Positions 1-6,959 of a stretch of 37,201 nt of DNA are shown here, in pieces (the first letter of the stretch is position 1; the number at the start of each line of letters is the position of its first letter). The position numbers were made by a program, and so were the translations under genes. Source of the stretch: Candidatus Yanofskybacteria bacterium CG10_big_fil_rev_8_21_14_0_10_36_16. Lineage in GTDB: Bacteria; Patescibacteriota; Minisyncoccia; 2-02-FULL-40-12; IGHO2-01-FULL-4-A. The notes under the pieces were generated by a model. The model had not been told where the DNA came from and did no database searches. It was given only the letters and a program-made list of their open reading frames with translations. The stretch lies in contig PCXQ01000004.1 of NCBI GenBank assembly GCA_002794035.1, positions 251,064 to 288,264 of the forward strand, written 5' to 3'.

Positions 1-30
1 CAGGGTGCATTGATTGAAATAAAATAAAAA

Positions 31-44
31 TCCCTGTTCAGGGA
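31..44 (-). terminator. Minus-strand intrinsic terminator
   Basis: A short perfect hairpin (TCCCTGAACAGGGA on the minus strand) is followed at once by a T-rich run (positions 20-30). It is the second of two hairpins downstream of the small gene at 82-264. Confidence 0.6.
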
Positions 45-52
45 TATGTAGA

Positions 53-76
53 GGCCCCACCTAGCTAGGTGGGGCC
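53..76. terminator. GC-rich palindromic hairpin after the 60-residue gene
   Basis: A perfect 24-bp palindrome (GGCCCCACCTAG and its complement) starts 5 bp beyond the stop codon of the gene at 82-264. It has no long T-run of its own; the following hairpin at 31-44 supplies one. Confidence 0.6.
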
Positions 77-81
77 ATTTG

Positions 82-264
82 TTACGCGGAAAACCCGCGT
101 CGAGTCTTCCGTTGAGACGTCGAACGCCCCCCGGAAGTGTGGCGACGAGCCTGTCGGGTCGCCCAACTCCCCTTACCCTTCCAGGAAGGGTCATTGAGGT
201 GCCGCCGGGCCTTCATGACCCGCGCTTGTCGCTTGTTTTTCTTTCGTCCGTTACCCTTCTGCAT
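82..264 (-). CDS. Small very basic protein of unknown function, GC-rich
   Basis: This gene encodes 60 residues, rich in Arg and Lys, with no cysteines and no membrane segment. I do not recognise the family. The start is well supported: a GGAGG Shine-Dalgarno lies 7 bases before the ATG, and upstream is a sigma-70 promoter (TTGACT, 17-bp spacer, TATACT). Two hairpins follow the stop. The centre of the protein (NDPSWKGKGSW) faintly recalls the KGKGSY core of the ribosome-rescue factor ArfA, but low complexity could produce that by chance. The gene is far richer in G and C than its surroundings, like the gene at 10141-10668, which suggests a different origin or strong selection. An overlapping plus-strand frame lacks these signals. 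Confidence 0.6.
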   Translation of the reverse strand: MQKGNGRKKNKRQARVMKARRHLNDPSWKGKGSWATRQARRHTSGGRSTSQRKTRRGFSA

Positions 265-293
265 GTGTCGAACCTCCGTATAGTACTATAATA

Positions 294-322
294 AGTATAA
301 CATAAATAATAATTTAAGTCAA
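294..322 (-). promoter_or_regulatory. Sigma-70 promoter of the 60-residue gene
   Basis: The minus strand reads TTGACT (317-322), a 17-bp spacer and TATACT (294-299). The start codon lies 30 bp downstream, after a GGAGG ribosome binding site. Confidence 0.7.
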
Positions 323-359
323 CAATTCAATAGTTACGCCATGATTTAAAATTAAATAG

Positions 360-503
360 ATGAAAAAGAAACCAAACCAATCCCCCATTAAACTAAGAAG
401 CGGTCTGCACCGCCCAACTCAAGTTGAAAAAGACAAAAGAAAAGGCCGAGGAAAAGAAAGGCAATCAATAAAAAACTCCTTAAATAGAGAGCCCGCACAC
501 TAA
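360..503 (+). CDS. Possible 47-residue basic protein
   Basis: A plus-strand frame opens with ATG at 360 and ends with TAA at 501-503. It starts MKKKPNQSPIKLRSGLHRPT and continues with a Lys/Arg-rich part (VEKDKRKGRGK). No Shine-Dalgarno is visible, which is usual for non-hypothetical genes in this window. It is the only reading frame between the promoter at 294-322 and the hairpins at 523-580, and the second hairpin is a plausible plus-strand terminator for it. The basic stretch resembles the VEKxKKGKG segment of ArfA-type ribosome rescue factors. That is a weak, low-complexity match, so no function is assigned. Confidence 0.4.
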   Translation: MKKKPNQSPIKLRSGLHRPTQVEKDKRKGRGKERQSIKNSLNREPAH

Positions 504-522
504 CAAGCAAATTCCTGCCAAA

Positions 523-558
523 TTTATCCCCACACTCATGCATGAGTGTGGGGATAAA
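523..558. repeat. 36-bp perfect palindrome
   Basis: The two 18-base halves (TTTATCCCCACACTCATG and its exact complement) meet without a loop between 540 and 541. The T-run is on the outside at the left and the A-run at the right, which is the reverse of a normal bidirectional terminator. Confidence 0.8.
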
Positions 559-562
559 AACA

Positions 563-580
563 CCCCCGCTAATGCGGGGG
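563..580 (+). terminator. Plus-strand intrinsic terminator
   Basis: CCCCCGC, a 4-base loop and GCGGGGG are followed by CTTTATT. It can end the transcript of the small frame at 360-503. On the minus strand it would sit just after the gene at 616-1005. Confidence 0.6.
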
Positions 581-615
581 CTTTATTAAAACATCCATCC
601 AATTTTATGGATATT

Positions 616-1005
616 TTATTCCCTATCGGACATGCCGAGATTGGACCAAATTCGTGGATTTTTAACCCAATCTACCTTTCTAATAAAATCATCGCTCATG
701 TATAGCCCGGTACCACCTTTACAAACATTCATTTTTTTATAAGACGTCTTGCCATCTGGCCATACCAAATCAAAGTCCATGACCGCACATCCAACTTCAT
801 TAGGATAAACCTGGCCTGGATCAATTTTCACACCCTCAGGTGTATTAAATAATTCTGTTATTGCTACCATCTGGCCAATCCACGCTTGGCGATATTCTTC
901 ACGATAAATATTATCTTCATCTTGATGCACAAAGAGATGAAAACCAAAGACACCAATAACAGCGCTGGCTCCTGCCATAAAAAAGAAAAGGTTAGAACCT
1001 TTCAT
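616..1005 (-). CDS. Membrane-anchored or exported hypothetical protein
   Basis: This gene encodes 129 residues. Residues about 5-27 form one hydrophobic segment (FFFMAGASAVIGVFGFHLFV), a signal anchor or signal peptide. The rest is soluble, with two cysteines (in EVGCAV and NVCKGG) that could form a disulfide outside the cell. The family is not recognised. The start is fixed by an AGGAGG ribosome binding site 6 bases before the ATG. It lies 25 bp behind the gene at 1031-1327 on the same strand and is probably co-transcribed with it. Confidence 0.65.
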   Translation of the reverse strand: MKGSNLFFFMAGASAVIGVFGFHLFVHQDEDNIYREEYRQAWIGQMVAITELFNTPEGVKIDPGQVYPNEVGCAVMDFDLVWPDGKTSYKKMNVCKGGTGLYMSDDFIRKVDWVKNPRIWSNLGMSDRE

Positions 1006-1030
1006 CTCTGCCTCCTATTTCTTACACAAC

Positions 1031-1327
1031 CTACTGACAAGGCAAGGTTTCAATAGGCATATCTGGAGCAAAATGCTTGCTCTCGTCATAGTCAAAATAC
1101 TCAATACTAATTTCAGTTGAACCTTCTTTAGCTTCCATTAGTGTCTCTAAAAATTGTGTATCAGTTAGTTTGGCAAGCTTAAAAACCATTAATTGTTCGG
1201 GCATACTCTTAACTTGAAAAGCCGTAATGCCTCTTTCTTGGAGACGAGCCCAGGTTCTAAGCATATAGAATTCATGGCCTAAGTCTTGCGGGTTAAACAC
1301 AACTTTGCCTATTGTTGCTTTGGTCAT
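1031..1327 (-). CDS. Hypothetical 98-residue soluble protein
   Basis: This is a small soluble acidic protein with no membrane segment and no motif I recognise. It ends in a sequence rich in Asp, Glu and aromatic residues (EYFDYDESKHF). I chose the ATG at 1327, not an in-frame codon 4 codons upstream, because GGAGG ends five bases before it. A promoter with TTGACT and TATATT lies upstream. The gene heads a likely two-gene unit with the membrane-anchored protein at 616-1005. Confidence 0.65.
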   Translation of the reverse strand: MTKATIGKVVFNPQDLGHEFYMLRTWARLQERGITAFQVKSMPEQLMVFKLAKLTDTQFLETLMEAKEGSTEISIEYFDYDESKHFAPDMPIETLPCQ

Positions 1328-1360
1328 TTTTCCCTCCAATTGTTAATTTATACTGGTCAA

Positions 1361-1390
1361 AATATAACACATTATCATGTTTAAAGTCAA
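1361..1390 (-). promoter_or_regulatory. Sigma-70 promoter of the 98-residue gene
   Basis: The minus strand reads TTGACT (1385-1390), 18 bp, then TATATT (1361-1366). The layout matches the promoters at 294-322 and 10725-10753. Confidence 0.65.
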
Positions 1391-1431
1391 GCATTAAACG
1401 ATAAGTAATCGGATCCCTCCAAAGGCGGGCA

Positions 1432-1469
1432 AACAAAGACGGCCCCGCCTTGGCGGGGCCGTCTTTGTT
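1432..1469 (-). terminator. Long GC-rich terminator hairpin after the GT2 gene
   Basis: It has 18-bp perfect arms (AACAAAGACGGCCCCGCC) around a 2-base loop, with TTTGTTTG following on the minus strand. It terminates the glycosyltransferase transcript. Confidence 0.8.
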
Positions 1470-1494
1470 ATTATTTATCTCTTGTTGTTAAGAT

Positions 1495-3066
1495 TTACTT
1501 TTTAATTCTATCCTTTGGTGTTACCCAAAATCCCATATACTTTCCTAGCATCAAGCGTGTTTGAGCTTCCAATCCCGGGAAAGCCCCAAGCAATATCATA
1601 GTTACAGGCATTAGAGCCCATTGTAAAATCATTAGAAGATGTTTGAACCTGCCAAGTTTTGGAGGACGAGGAGGCAATATCAAAATTGACAAAATAGCTG
1701 ACGAAACAAGACCAACCATAGCAAAGGTCATTATGCCTCTAGTAATAAACGGTAGGTTGTAAGACAACACCGTCTTATTAAACTCCACTCCCCCAAGTGC
1801 AATAGGTAGCCAACCAAGAAGGAAAATAATAATCGCGTTTGTGGACCACGACCAAAAACTTTCTATTATAGTAAAGCCGAGATACAACTTTTTCTTAAGA
1901 GGAACAAGTTTATTTTTAACAAAACCAAACATGAAGTAAGGCACATTTTCAACTCCCCACCCCCAGCGCCTTTGCTGTTTGTAAATATTTATCATGGTCT
2001 GCCAAAAAGAATGCGCAACATTTGCATCCATTGATACGGGAAAATATAGCGACTCATTTCTGTAATTACCGTCATACCTTAAAAACGCCTGCCAAAATAT
2101 TCTTGAGTCCTCCGAGACCATATTGTGTTGCCAAAAATCTATATCAACCAAAACCTTAAACGGCATTGAATGGCTTGAAAAGGTTGTTGAGCTTTCTACT
2201 CTTTCTTGTTTTATTGTGTGCCAAAAAGTAGCAGAAAATGCCACCACCCTAGCAAATGCAGGCGCTTCCCAAATATTATTAACATAAAAAGGAACCGGCT
2301 GATATGAAGCATAGAGCGGATCCTTTGTTGTCAGATAAACATACGACAAACGGCCAAAATACTCAGGCATTATAACTGTGTCTATATCAAAAGCAGAAGT
2401 AATTATTTTCTCATAAGGAATACCGTTTTTGTCTGCGTAATTTTCTTTAAACCATTTACCGGCATAGGCGATGTTTGAACCCTTCCCCGCAAGTTCACCC
2501 GGTATGTTGCCGGGGTGTTTAACAACAAAAAACTCACGGAAAATATTTTGATATTTAGATTTTAGTTCATCGGCTATTTTGTCATTAAATTCATCCCCCG
2601 CCCTGTCTTCCTGAGCAATAACCACCACTATTTTATCCTTTGGATAGTTTGCTTTTGCTATTGATTCTATGCCTGCCTCTACGGTTTCGAGGGGTTCCTT
2701 GTACATAGGCAACAGCACTAAATGTGTTAGGTCTTCCCATGAATTCATCCCTAGTTCCGGACTAGCTATTTTTACCACCTTAACCTTTTCTAGCCAGTTA
2801 TCATTCATATTTTGACGGACCTTTCCAAAAGCAACACGAAGATGAAGTGATAAGTAGACGGTTTTAATAAACCAGTAAACATCGAATATTATAATAAAAA
2901 GAGCCATGAAAACCGGGGTCATGGCAGATAACAAAAAAATTAAGATTATTGTCAGCCAAGCCAAAACACCCGGCAAAATTTCAAAAGACCGGTATAACAG
3001 CCGGTCTTTCTTATTGGCCAAGTCAGAGGCCTTTGATAATTTTGAGTAATATTCGTAAGGAACCAT
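1495..3066 (-). CDS. Membrane-bound family 2 glycosyltransferase
   Basis: This gene encodes 523 residues. Two N-terminal membrane helices (about 30-72) are followed by a GT-A catalytic domain: the LLPMYKEP start of the fold near 118, the metal-binding FDID at 226-229, SEDSR at 318-322 and QQRRWGWG at 364-371. The last two are the catalytic Asp and QxxRW motifs of processive-type GT2 enzymes. About four more helices fill the C-terminus. The enzyme probably transfers a sugar from a nucleotide sugar at the inner face of the membrane for a surface glycan. The substrate cannot be told. There is no Shine-Dalgarno before the ATG. An AT-rich dispersed repeat lies upstream and a strong hairpin terminator downstream. 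Confidence 0.85.
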   Translation of the reverse strand: MVPYEYYSKLSKASDLANKKDRLLYRSFEILPGVLAWLTIILIFLLSAMTPVFMALFIIIFDVYWFIKTVYLSLHLRVAFGKVRQNMNDNWLEKVKVVKIASPELGMNSWEDLTHLVLLPMYKEPLETVEAGIESIAKANYPKDKIVVVIAQEDRAGDEFNDKIADELKSKYQNIFREFFVVKHPGNIPGELAGKGSNIAYAGKWFKENYADKNGIPYEKIITSAFDIDTVIMPEYFGRLSYVYLTTKDPLYASYQPVPFYVNNIWEAPAFARVVAFSATFWHTIKQERVESSTTFSSHSMPFKVLVDIDFWQHNMVSEDSRIFWQAFLRYDGNYRNESLYFPVSMDANVAHSFWQTMINIYKQQRRWGWGVENVPYFMFGFVKNKLVPLKKKLYLGFTIIESFWSWSTNAIIIFLLGWLPIALGGVEFNKTVLSYNLPFITRGIMTFAMVGLVSSAILSILILPPRPPKLGRFKHLLMILQWALMPVTMILLGAFPGLEAQTRLMLGKYMGFWVTPKDRIKK

Positions 3067-3080
3067 TATTTATTAAAAAA

Positions 3081-3219
3081 ATAATAATAAATCTAAAGTC
3101 CTAAGCTCAAAACCCAAACCAAATCCAAAGCACAAAATATTTAAATAAAACTTTTTTAATTATTAAAATTTAATTATTGGTTAGGATTTTGAATTTTAGA
3201 TTTTAGATTTAAAAAATCT
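3081..3219. repeat. AT-rich dispersed repeat, copy 1
   Basis: About 140 bp of AT-rich, internally inverted-repeat sequence. Its left part (CAAAACCCAAACCAAATCC) is partly complementary to its right part (GGATTTTGAATTTTAG). A clearly related copy lies at 34709-34849. Both copies sit upstream of a minus-strand glycosyltransferase gene. Confidence 0.6.
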
Positions 3220-3260
3220 TTGCTTCAATTTTATTAAAACAAAAGGGGCAACAAACAAAT

Positions 3261-4226
3261 TTAAAAATCAAGCAAAAATTGGTATAGCCCATCCTCTTTG
3301 CCTATTTTACCACTTTTCATATTAATGTCTAGGTCTGCAAGATGAGTAAATCCGCTTTTAAGCTTTTCGTAACTGAAATTTCTACAATACCCATATGATT
3401 TTTCCATAACCCAAGAATTAAGTTTTAATTTTTTAGCTATACTTGAATAAGGGTGAGCTTTTTCCATTAAATCTTTAATGGATATCAAGGTTCTCAGTTG
3501 ATATGCAATCATTGAAACAATATATTGAGGATCTTGCCTATGAGACAATTGTTGTTCAAGCAAGAAAAGGGCGTGTGCCTTATTATTTGCAGACAAAGCA
3601 TCAAGCATCTTGAAAATACTATCCTCGCTTGAATCTGAAATGAGTAGCTCAATATCATCTTCAGTTATTTGAGATCCATTTTTAAAAGAAGCGAGCTTTT
3701 GAATTTCATTATATAAACGCCATGAATCATTCCCCGTTACAGATATTAATTTATTAGCATTTTTACTGCTAATACTCGCACCCGCCGACTTTGCTTCCTT
3801 TATAACCCAATTATTCAATTCAGAGCCAGATATTGGCTCAATTGATTGGGCCTGTGATGGCTTTGAGCTTAAAACTTTCCATAATAAATTATTTTTTTGC
3901 TTTAAGGCCCCCGATGTTAAATTTTCTATAAAAACTAAAGTTATTTTATTATCCTTACTCAAATGCCTATCTTTGATCATCTCATAAACATTTTTGCTGT
4001 GAGAAGATATAAATACATTTTCACAAATTATTAGCTTTTCCGGCTCAAATAAAGAAACGGCCTTAATTTTATCAGACAATTCTTTAAATTGACTGTCTTC
4101 CTCCTGACTTAAATCAAATTTAAAAACTGCGGTATTATTACCGAGTTTTTCCTTATACTGTGATTCAATCAAATTAACAGCTTGCCTGAGCCTATAGTTG
4201 TCTAAGCCATATAAAAATAAAAGCAT
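3261..4226 (-). CDS. holA: DNA polymerase III delta subunit (HolA family)
   Basis: This gene encodes 321 residues, the usual length. The protein is the clamp-loader subunit that opens the beta sliding clamp. The N-terminus (MLLFLYGLDNYRLRQAV) matches the family's opening beta-strand and helix. The middle (FIENLTSGALKQKNNLLWKVL) and the segment DSWRLYNEIQKLASF are typical of delta, where the P-loop is degenerate, as expected. The C-terminal helical collar domain is present. There is no Shine-Dalgarno. A promoter-like pair (TTGGAC, 16 bp, TACGAT) ends only 9 bases before the ATG, so the mRNA may be leaderless. The gene follows the DUF3048 gene on the same strand. Confidence 0.85.
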   Translation of the reverse strand: MLLFLYGLDNYRLRQAVNLIESQYKEKLGNNTAVFKFDLSQEEDSQFKELSDKIKAVSLFEPEKLIICENVFISSHSKNVYEMIKDRHLSKDNKITLVFIENLTSGALKQKNNLLWKVLSSKPSQAQSIEPISGSELNNWVIKEAKSAGASISSKNANKLISVTGNDSWRLYNEIQKLASFKNGSQITEDDIELLISDSSEDSIFKMLDALSANNKAHALFLLEQQLSHRQDPQYIVSMIAYQLRTLISIKDLMEKAHPYSSIAKKLKLNSWVMEKSYGYCRNFSYEKLKSGFTHLADLDINMKSGKIGKEDGLYQFLLDF

Positions 4227-4235
4227 ATGCTACAA

Positions 4236-4263
4236 ATCGTAAGCTATGTAAATTATTGTCCAA
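4236..4263 (-). promoter_or_regulatory. Promoter-like element directly before holA
   Basis: On the minus strand TTGGAC (4258-4263), 16 bp and TACGAT (4236-4241) lie so close to the ATG at 4226 that a transcript would have a leader of only about 2-4 bases. Confidence 0.45.
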
Positions 4264-4272
4264 CTTATTATG

Positions 4273-5271
4273 TTAGAATTCATCCTCAAAAACTATTTCA
4301 ACCCAAATAGGGCCTGAGACAAAATTAGCATCGGCTCCAGAATTGTCATAAAAATGAAGACCGTCTGTGCTTTTTTCTTTTGACCACTGTCCTTCTATTT
4401 TAATACCATTTTGATAAATTACTGCCTTACCAGATCCTGTGGTTTTTACTCTTATATAATCTTTGTCTACTGGAGAATAGTCTGTAAACATAACAACAAC
4501 ATTTTTTGCTTCTACTTGCTCCCCCGTTAATAGGTCAATCTCCTCTTCACCAGCCCTTGCCCTTAAATAAATATTTTCATTTGGATTATACTTCCAACGA
4601 ACCTCATAGTTGCCGCCATAAAGCGGAGGGGGGTCAGTTATTCCTTTATTTTCACCCTCAAGGGCATGTTTATATTTTGTTTTAGAACCCTTGGTTTCGT
4701 ATTCAAAATCTTCAATTGCCTCACTTAACAACTCTTCTGAAATAAACCCATTATGAGGACGAGGTACTGATTTTTTTCTAAAAAAGTAAGTACTTTCATA
4801 TTTTAAAGCATCAATATTGTCGGTCGCGCCATTATTTAAATGTTCAAGAGCCTGTTTTTCGCCGCCCCAATGTATATAAATAGCATCAAGACCCTGCACT
4901 AAAGGTATGAAATCCAGACGCGAAGAACGAATAGAACCAATCTCCTTTGGAATTTCACATTGAAAAACTGCCATAAGCCTTGTTATACCGCTAGGCGCTA
5001 CGATCATTTCAAAAACCATATCAGCATTGCTTAATCCAGAAAGGGGCCTAGCCTCAGGGTCCATGGCTATCATTACCGCAATAGGTCTTCTCTCTGCATT
5101 ATCACACTCAATTCCTGCCAATGCGCTTTGAGAATAAAAGCCCTCAAGATCGCTATTATTTTGAGGCAGTATGCTTATATCTCTGCTTGAAAATATCACG
5201 AACAAAAAAACCGCCAATGCAATTATCGGTGTTAAAGCTATAATTATATTTAAAACTAATTTACGATTCAT
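4273..5271 (-). CDS. DUF3048 (YerB-like) membrane-anchored protein
   Basis: This gene encodes 332 residues. A membrane anchor at 7-28 is followed by an extracytoplasmic domain with the DUF3048 landmarks: RPIAVMIAMDPEARPLSGLS, a TRLMAVFQ strand, IGSIRSSRLDFIPL, and AIYIHWGG. The C-terminal half (GGNYEVRWKYNPNENIYLR and DLLTGEQVEAKNVVVMF) is the family's second domain. Members are exported or lipid-anchored proteins of unknown biochemical role in Gram-positive bacteria and CPR. The gene lies 46 bp before holA on the same strand and has no Shine-Dalgarno. Confidence 0.8.
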   Translation of the reverse strand: MNRKLVLNIIIALTPIIALAVFLFVIFSSRDISILPQNNSDLEGFYSQSALAGIECDNAERRPIAVMIAMDPEARPLSGLSNADMVFEMIVAPSGITRLMAVFQCEIPKEIGSIRSSRLDFIPLVQGLDAIYIHWGGEKQALEHLNNGATDNIDALKYESTYFFRKKSVPRPHNGFISEELLSEAIEDFEYETKGSKTKYKHALEGENKGITDPPPLYGGNYEVRWKYNPNENIYLRARAGEEEIDLLTGEQVEAKNVVVMFTDYSPVDKDYIRVKTTGSGKAVIYQNGIKIEGQWSKEKSTDGLHFYDNSGADANFVSGPIWVEIVFEDEF

Positions 5272-5303
5272 TTTTTTGTTTCGTTTGCTTAAATATTAAC
5301 CTC

Positions 5304-5325
5304 TATTATTTTTGATGAACCGGAC
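5304..5325. repeat. 22-bp direct repeat, copy 1
   Basis: This matches 20 of 22 bases of the sequence at 5369-5390, which is the 3' end of fpg including its stop codon. The two copies flank a hairpin. Confidence 0.75.
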
Positions 5326-5366
5326 CCGCCAAAATTTTTATTTCATAAAAACTTAAGCGGGCAAGC
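5326..5366 (-). terminator. Hairpin between fpg and the DUF3048 gene
   Basis: Partly complementary arms (CCCGC and GGCGG outside, TTTTTAT and ATAAAAA inside) form an extended stem that lies exactly between two direct repeats. It could end fpg transcription, but the loop-proximal part is AT-rich and there is no clear T-run. Confidence 0.4.
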
Positions 5367-5368
5367 AA

Positions 5369-5390
5369 TATTATTTTTGATGAATTGGAC
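5369..5390. repeat. 22-bp direct repeat, copy 2 (end of fpg)
   Basis: This is the second copy of the repeat at 5304-5325. It encodes the last residues of Fpg and its TAA stop. Confidence 0.75.
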
Positions 5391-6312
5391 AGTAGTGAGC
5401 TGAACGTCCACCTACTTTCAATCTTTTTATTATACCTCCGTCATTTTTTGAGCATTTTTGCCCAGTTTTTTGATAAGCCTTAGTCATGTTTTGAAAATCG
5501 CCCTTAGTGCCGTCCAGTTTCCTGTAATCCTGCTCGCTATCCCCCTTAGCCTTGATTGCTTTTTTTAAGACGAATTTAATATATTTATAGATTTTTTTAA
5601 GATCCTGTGTATCTAATGATTCGACACGGTGAGTTGGCAAAATACCTGAGTACCACAATATCTCATCTGAATATATATTGCCTATGCCTGCTATAAAAAA
5701 CGGATCCATCAAAACCTGCTTTACCTTGCCTTTTTTATTTTTAAATAATTCTTTAAATTTTTTAAAAGTAAATTTAGGATCAAGCGGTTCAGGACCCAAC
5801 CTGCCTATATCCCCCACACTACCTATTTTATCATTATCTGCCAGATATATCTTCCCAAACCTCCTTAAGTCAGATAGCCCGATCATTTTGCCGTTATTTA
5901 AAAATAAAATAAATCTTATGTGCCTATTAAAAGGATCATCTGCCAGAGGGCCGTTTTCTGCAGGCAACCATTTTTGATTATCAAATTTATCATTGTTTTT
6001 AATTTTGCTTATTAATTCCTTATCCTTAAGTTTGATCAATTCTTTCCTCGGAATCCACTTGCCGTATAATAGATGACCGGATATTTTCTGGTGTATAGCC
6101 ATAGTTTTATGTCCTGATAATTTAATTATTATATATTTTGCTCTTCTTTTTACATGCAAAATCTCCCTGCCCTTAATCTCTTTTCTAAATTGTGGCAAAG
6201 AATGAGTTTTTATTGTTTTTGGCCAATCAGTCCAAGCATCGGTTAATTTAAAACCTTTAACCTTTTTATTTAATTGGCGCACAATTGTTTCTACTTCCGG
6301 TAATTCAGGCAT
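5371..6312 (-). CDS. mutM: Formamidopyrimidine-DNA glycosylase (MutM/Fpg)
   Basis: The enzyme removes oxidised purines such as 8-oxoguanine and nicks the backbone. The catalytic N-terminus PELPEVET (Pro2, Glu3) and the lysine in KRRAKY (Lys59) are present, as is the helix-two-turn-helix (VLMDPFFIAGIGNIYSDEILW, about 200-220). At 313 residues it is about 40 longer than usual, because of a charged insert near residues 85-125. The C-terminal zinc finger is altered. Where the family has CxxC...CxxC, this has C287 then Lys-Asn-Asp with no second Cys, and C308-Pro-Ile-His311. The loop arginine (GGR303) that reads the DNA is kept. There is no Shine-Dalgarno. The stop codon lies inside one copy of a 22-bp direct repeat. 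Confidence 0.92.
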   Translation of the reverse strand: MPELPEVETIVRQLNKKVKGFKLTDAWTDWPKTIKTHSLPQFRKEIKGREILHVKRRAKYIIIKLSGHKTMAIHQKISGHLLYGKWIPRKELIKLKDKELISKIKNNDKFDNQKWLPAENGPLADDPFNRHIRFILFLNNGKMIGLSDLRRFGKIYLADNDKIGSVGDIGRLGPEPLDPKFTFKKFKELFKNKKGKVKQVLMDPFFIAGIGNIYSDEILWYSGILPTHRVESLDTQDLKKIYKYIKFVLKKAIKAKGDSEQDYRKLDGTKGDFQNMTKAYQKTGQKCSKNDGGIIKRLKVGGRSAHYCPIHQK

Positions 6313-6363
6313 AATAATTTATTTAATTACATAATAAACATAGCCAATATTAAGACAAAATAA

Positions 6364-6388
6364 AACCCCCTGAAATTTATTCAAGAGG
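6364..6388 (-). terminator. Terminator after the M48-like protease
   Basis: The minus strand reads CCTCTTGAA, a short AT loop, then TTCAGGGGG followed by TTTTATTTTG. It lies between the protease gene and fpg. Confidence 0.6.
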
Positions 6389-6395
6389 TCATTTA

Positions 6396-6929
6396 TTAAT
6401 CTCCCAACGAATCCAATGCCCGCACACGAGAAGATGCGGGATCAATACCTAGTCTAATTAAAAAATCTTTGACCCTTTGTTTGCTGCCTAAAATTGTGGC
6501 AGCTACATGATCTGCTGCCTTATCACTGTCACCATTTAAATAAATATGTGCTAATTCATGCGCGATAAGAGTTTCAAGATCCTCTCTGCTAAATGACTCA
6601 ACTACTCCCGGAAGAAGATACACGTAATAAAATTTGTAGTTATTGTCATAACCAACCAAAGCGGGAATATTTAAATCCTCATAAACAAAAAAATGCACAT
6701 TATTAAAGTGAACAAATGGTTCCCTTTGATTAACAAAAATGCAAACATCCAAGGCTTTTTGATTTATCAGTTCTAGCCTAGTAGGAGTCTTCGAATCAGA
6801 AGAACTCAATGAGTCTGGAAAAAACAAAGCTGCAATCAATACTACTAATAAAATTAACCCCAAACATATAACAACAACACCTGCCCATACCAAACAAGAT
6901 CTGAAATGTTCTTTGAATTCTTCAGGCAC
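6396..6929 (-). CDS. Membrane-anchored M48-like zinc metallopeptidase
   Basis: This gene encodes 177 residues. A single membrane helix lies at about 13-37. A small peptidase domain follows, with the zinc motif HELAH at 124-128 preceded by a helix (EDLETLIA). The downstream helix reads DKAADHVAATIL (136-147). In M48 peptidases this helix carries a glutamate zinc ligand (ExxAD); here the position is Asp136. The protein is far shorter than HtpX, so it is a minimal M48-type domain, perhaps acting on membrane or surface proteins. The start codon is GTG, fixed by an AAAGGAGG site 7 bases upstream. The gene begins 30 bp after the end of polA. Confidence 0.7.
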   Translation of the reverse strand: MPEEFKEHFRSCLVWAGVVVICLGLILLVVLIAALFFPDSLSSSDSKTPTRLELINQKALDVCIFVNQREPFVHFNNVHFFVYEDLNIPALVGYDNNYKFYYVYLLPGVVESFSREDLETLIAHELAHIYLNGDSDKAADHVAATILGSKQRVKDFLIRLGIDPASSRVRALDSLGD

Positions 6930-6959
6930 AAAATCCTCCTTTTAAAAGTTCTGCATATT

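Noticed and set aside
79-291. A plus-strand frame of 70 residues across the GC-rich gene
   Set aside because: It overlaps the minus-strand frame at 82-264, which has a promoter, GGAGG site and terminators. The plus frame has none of these.
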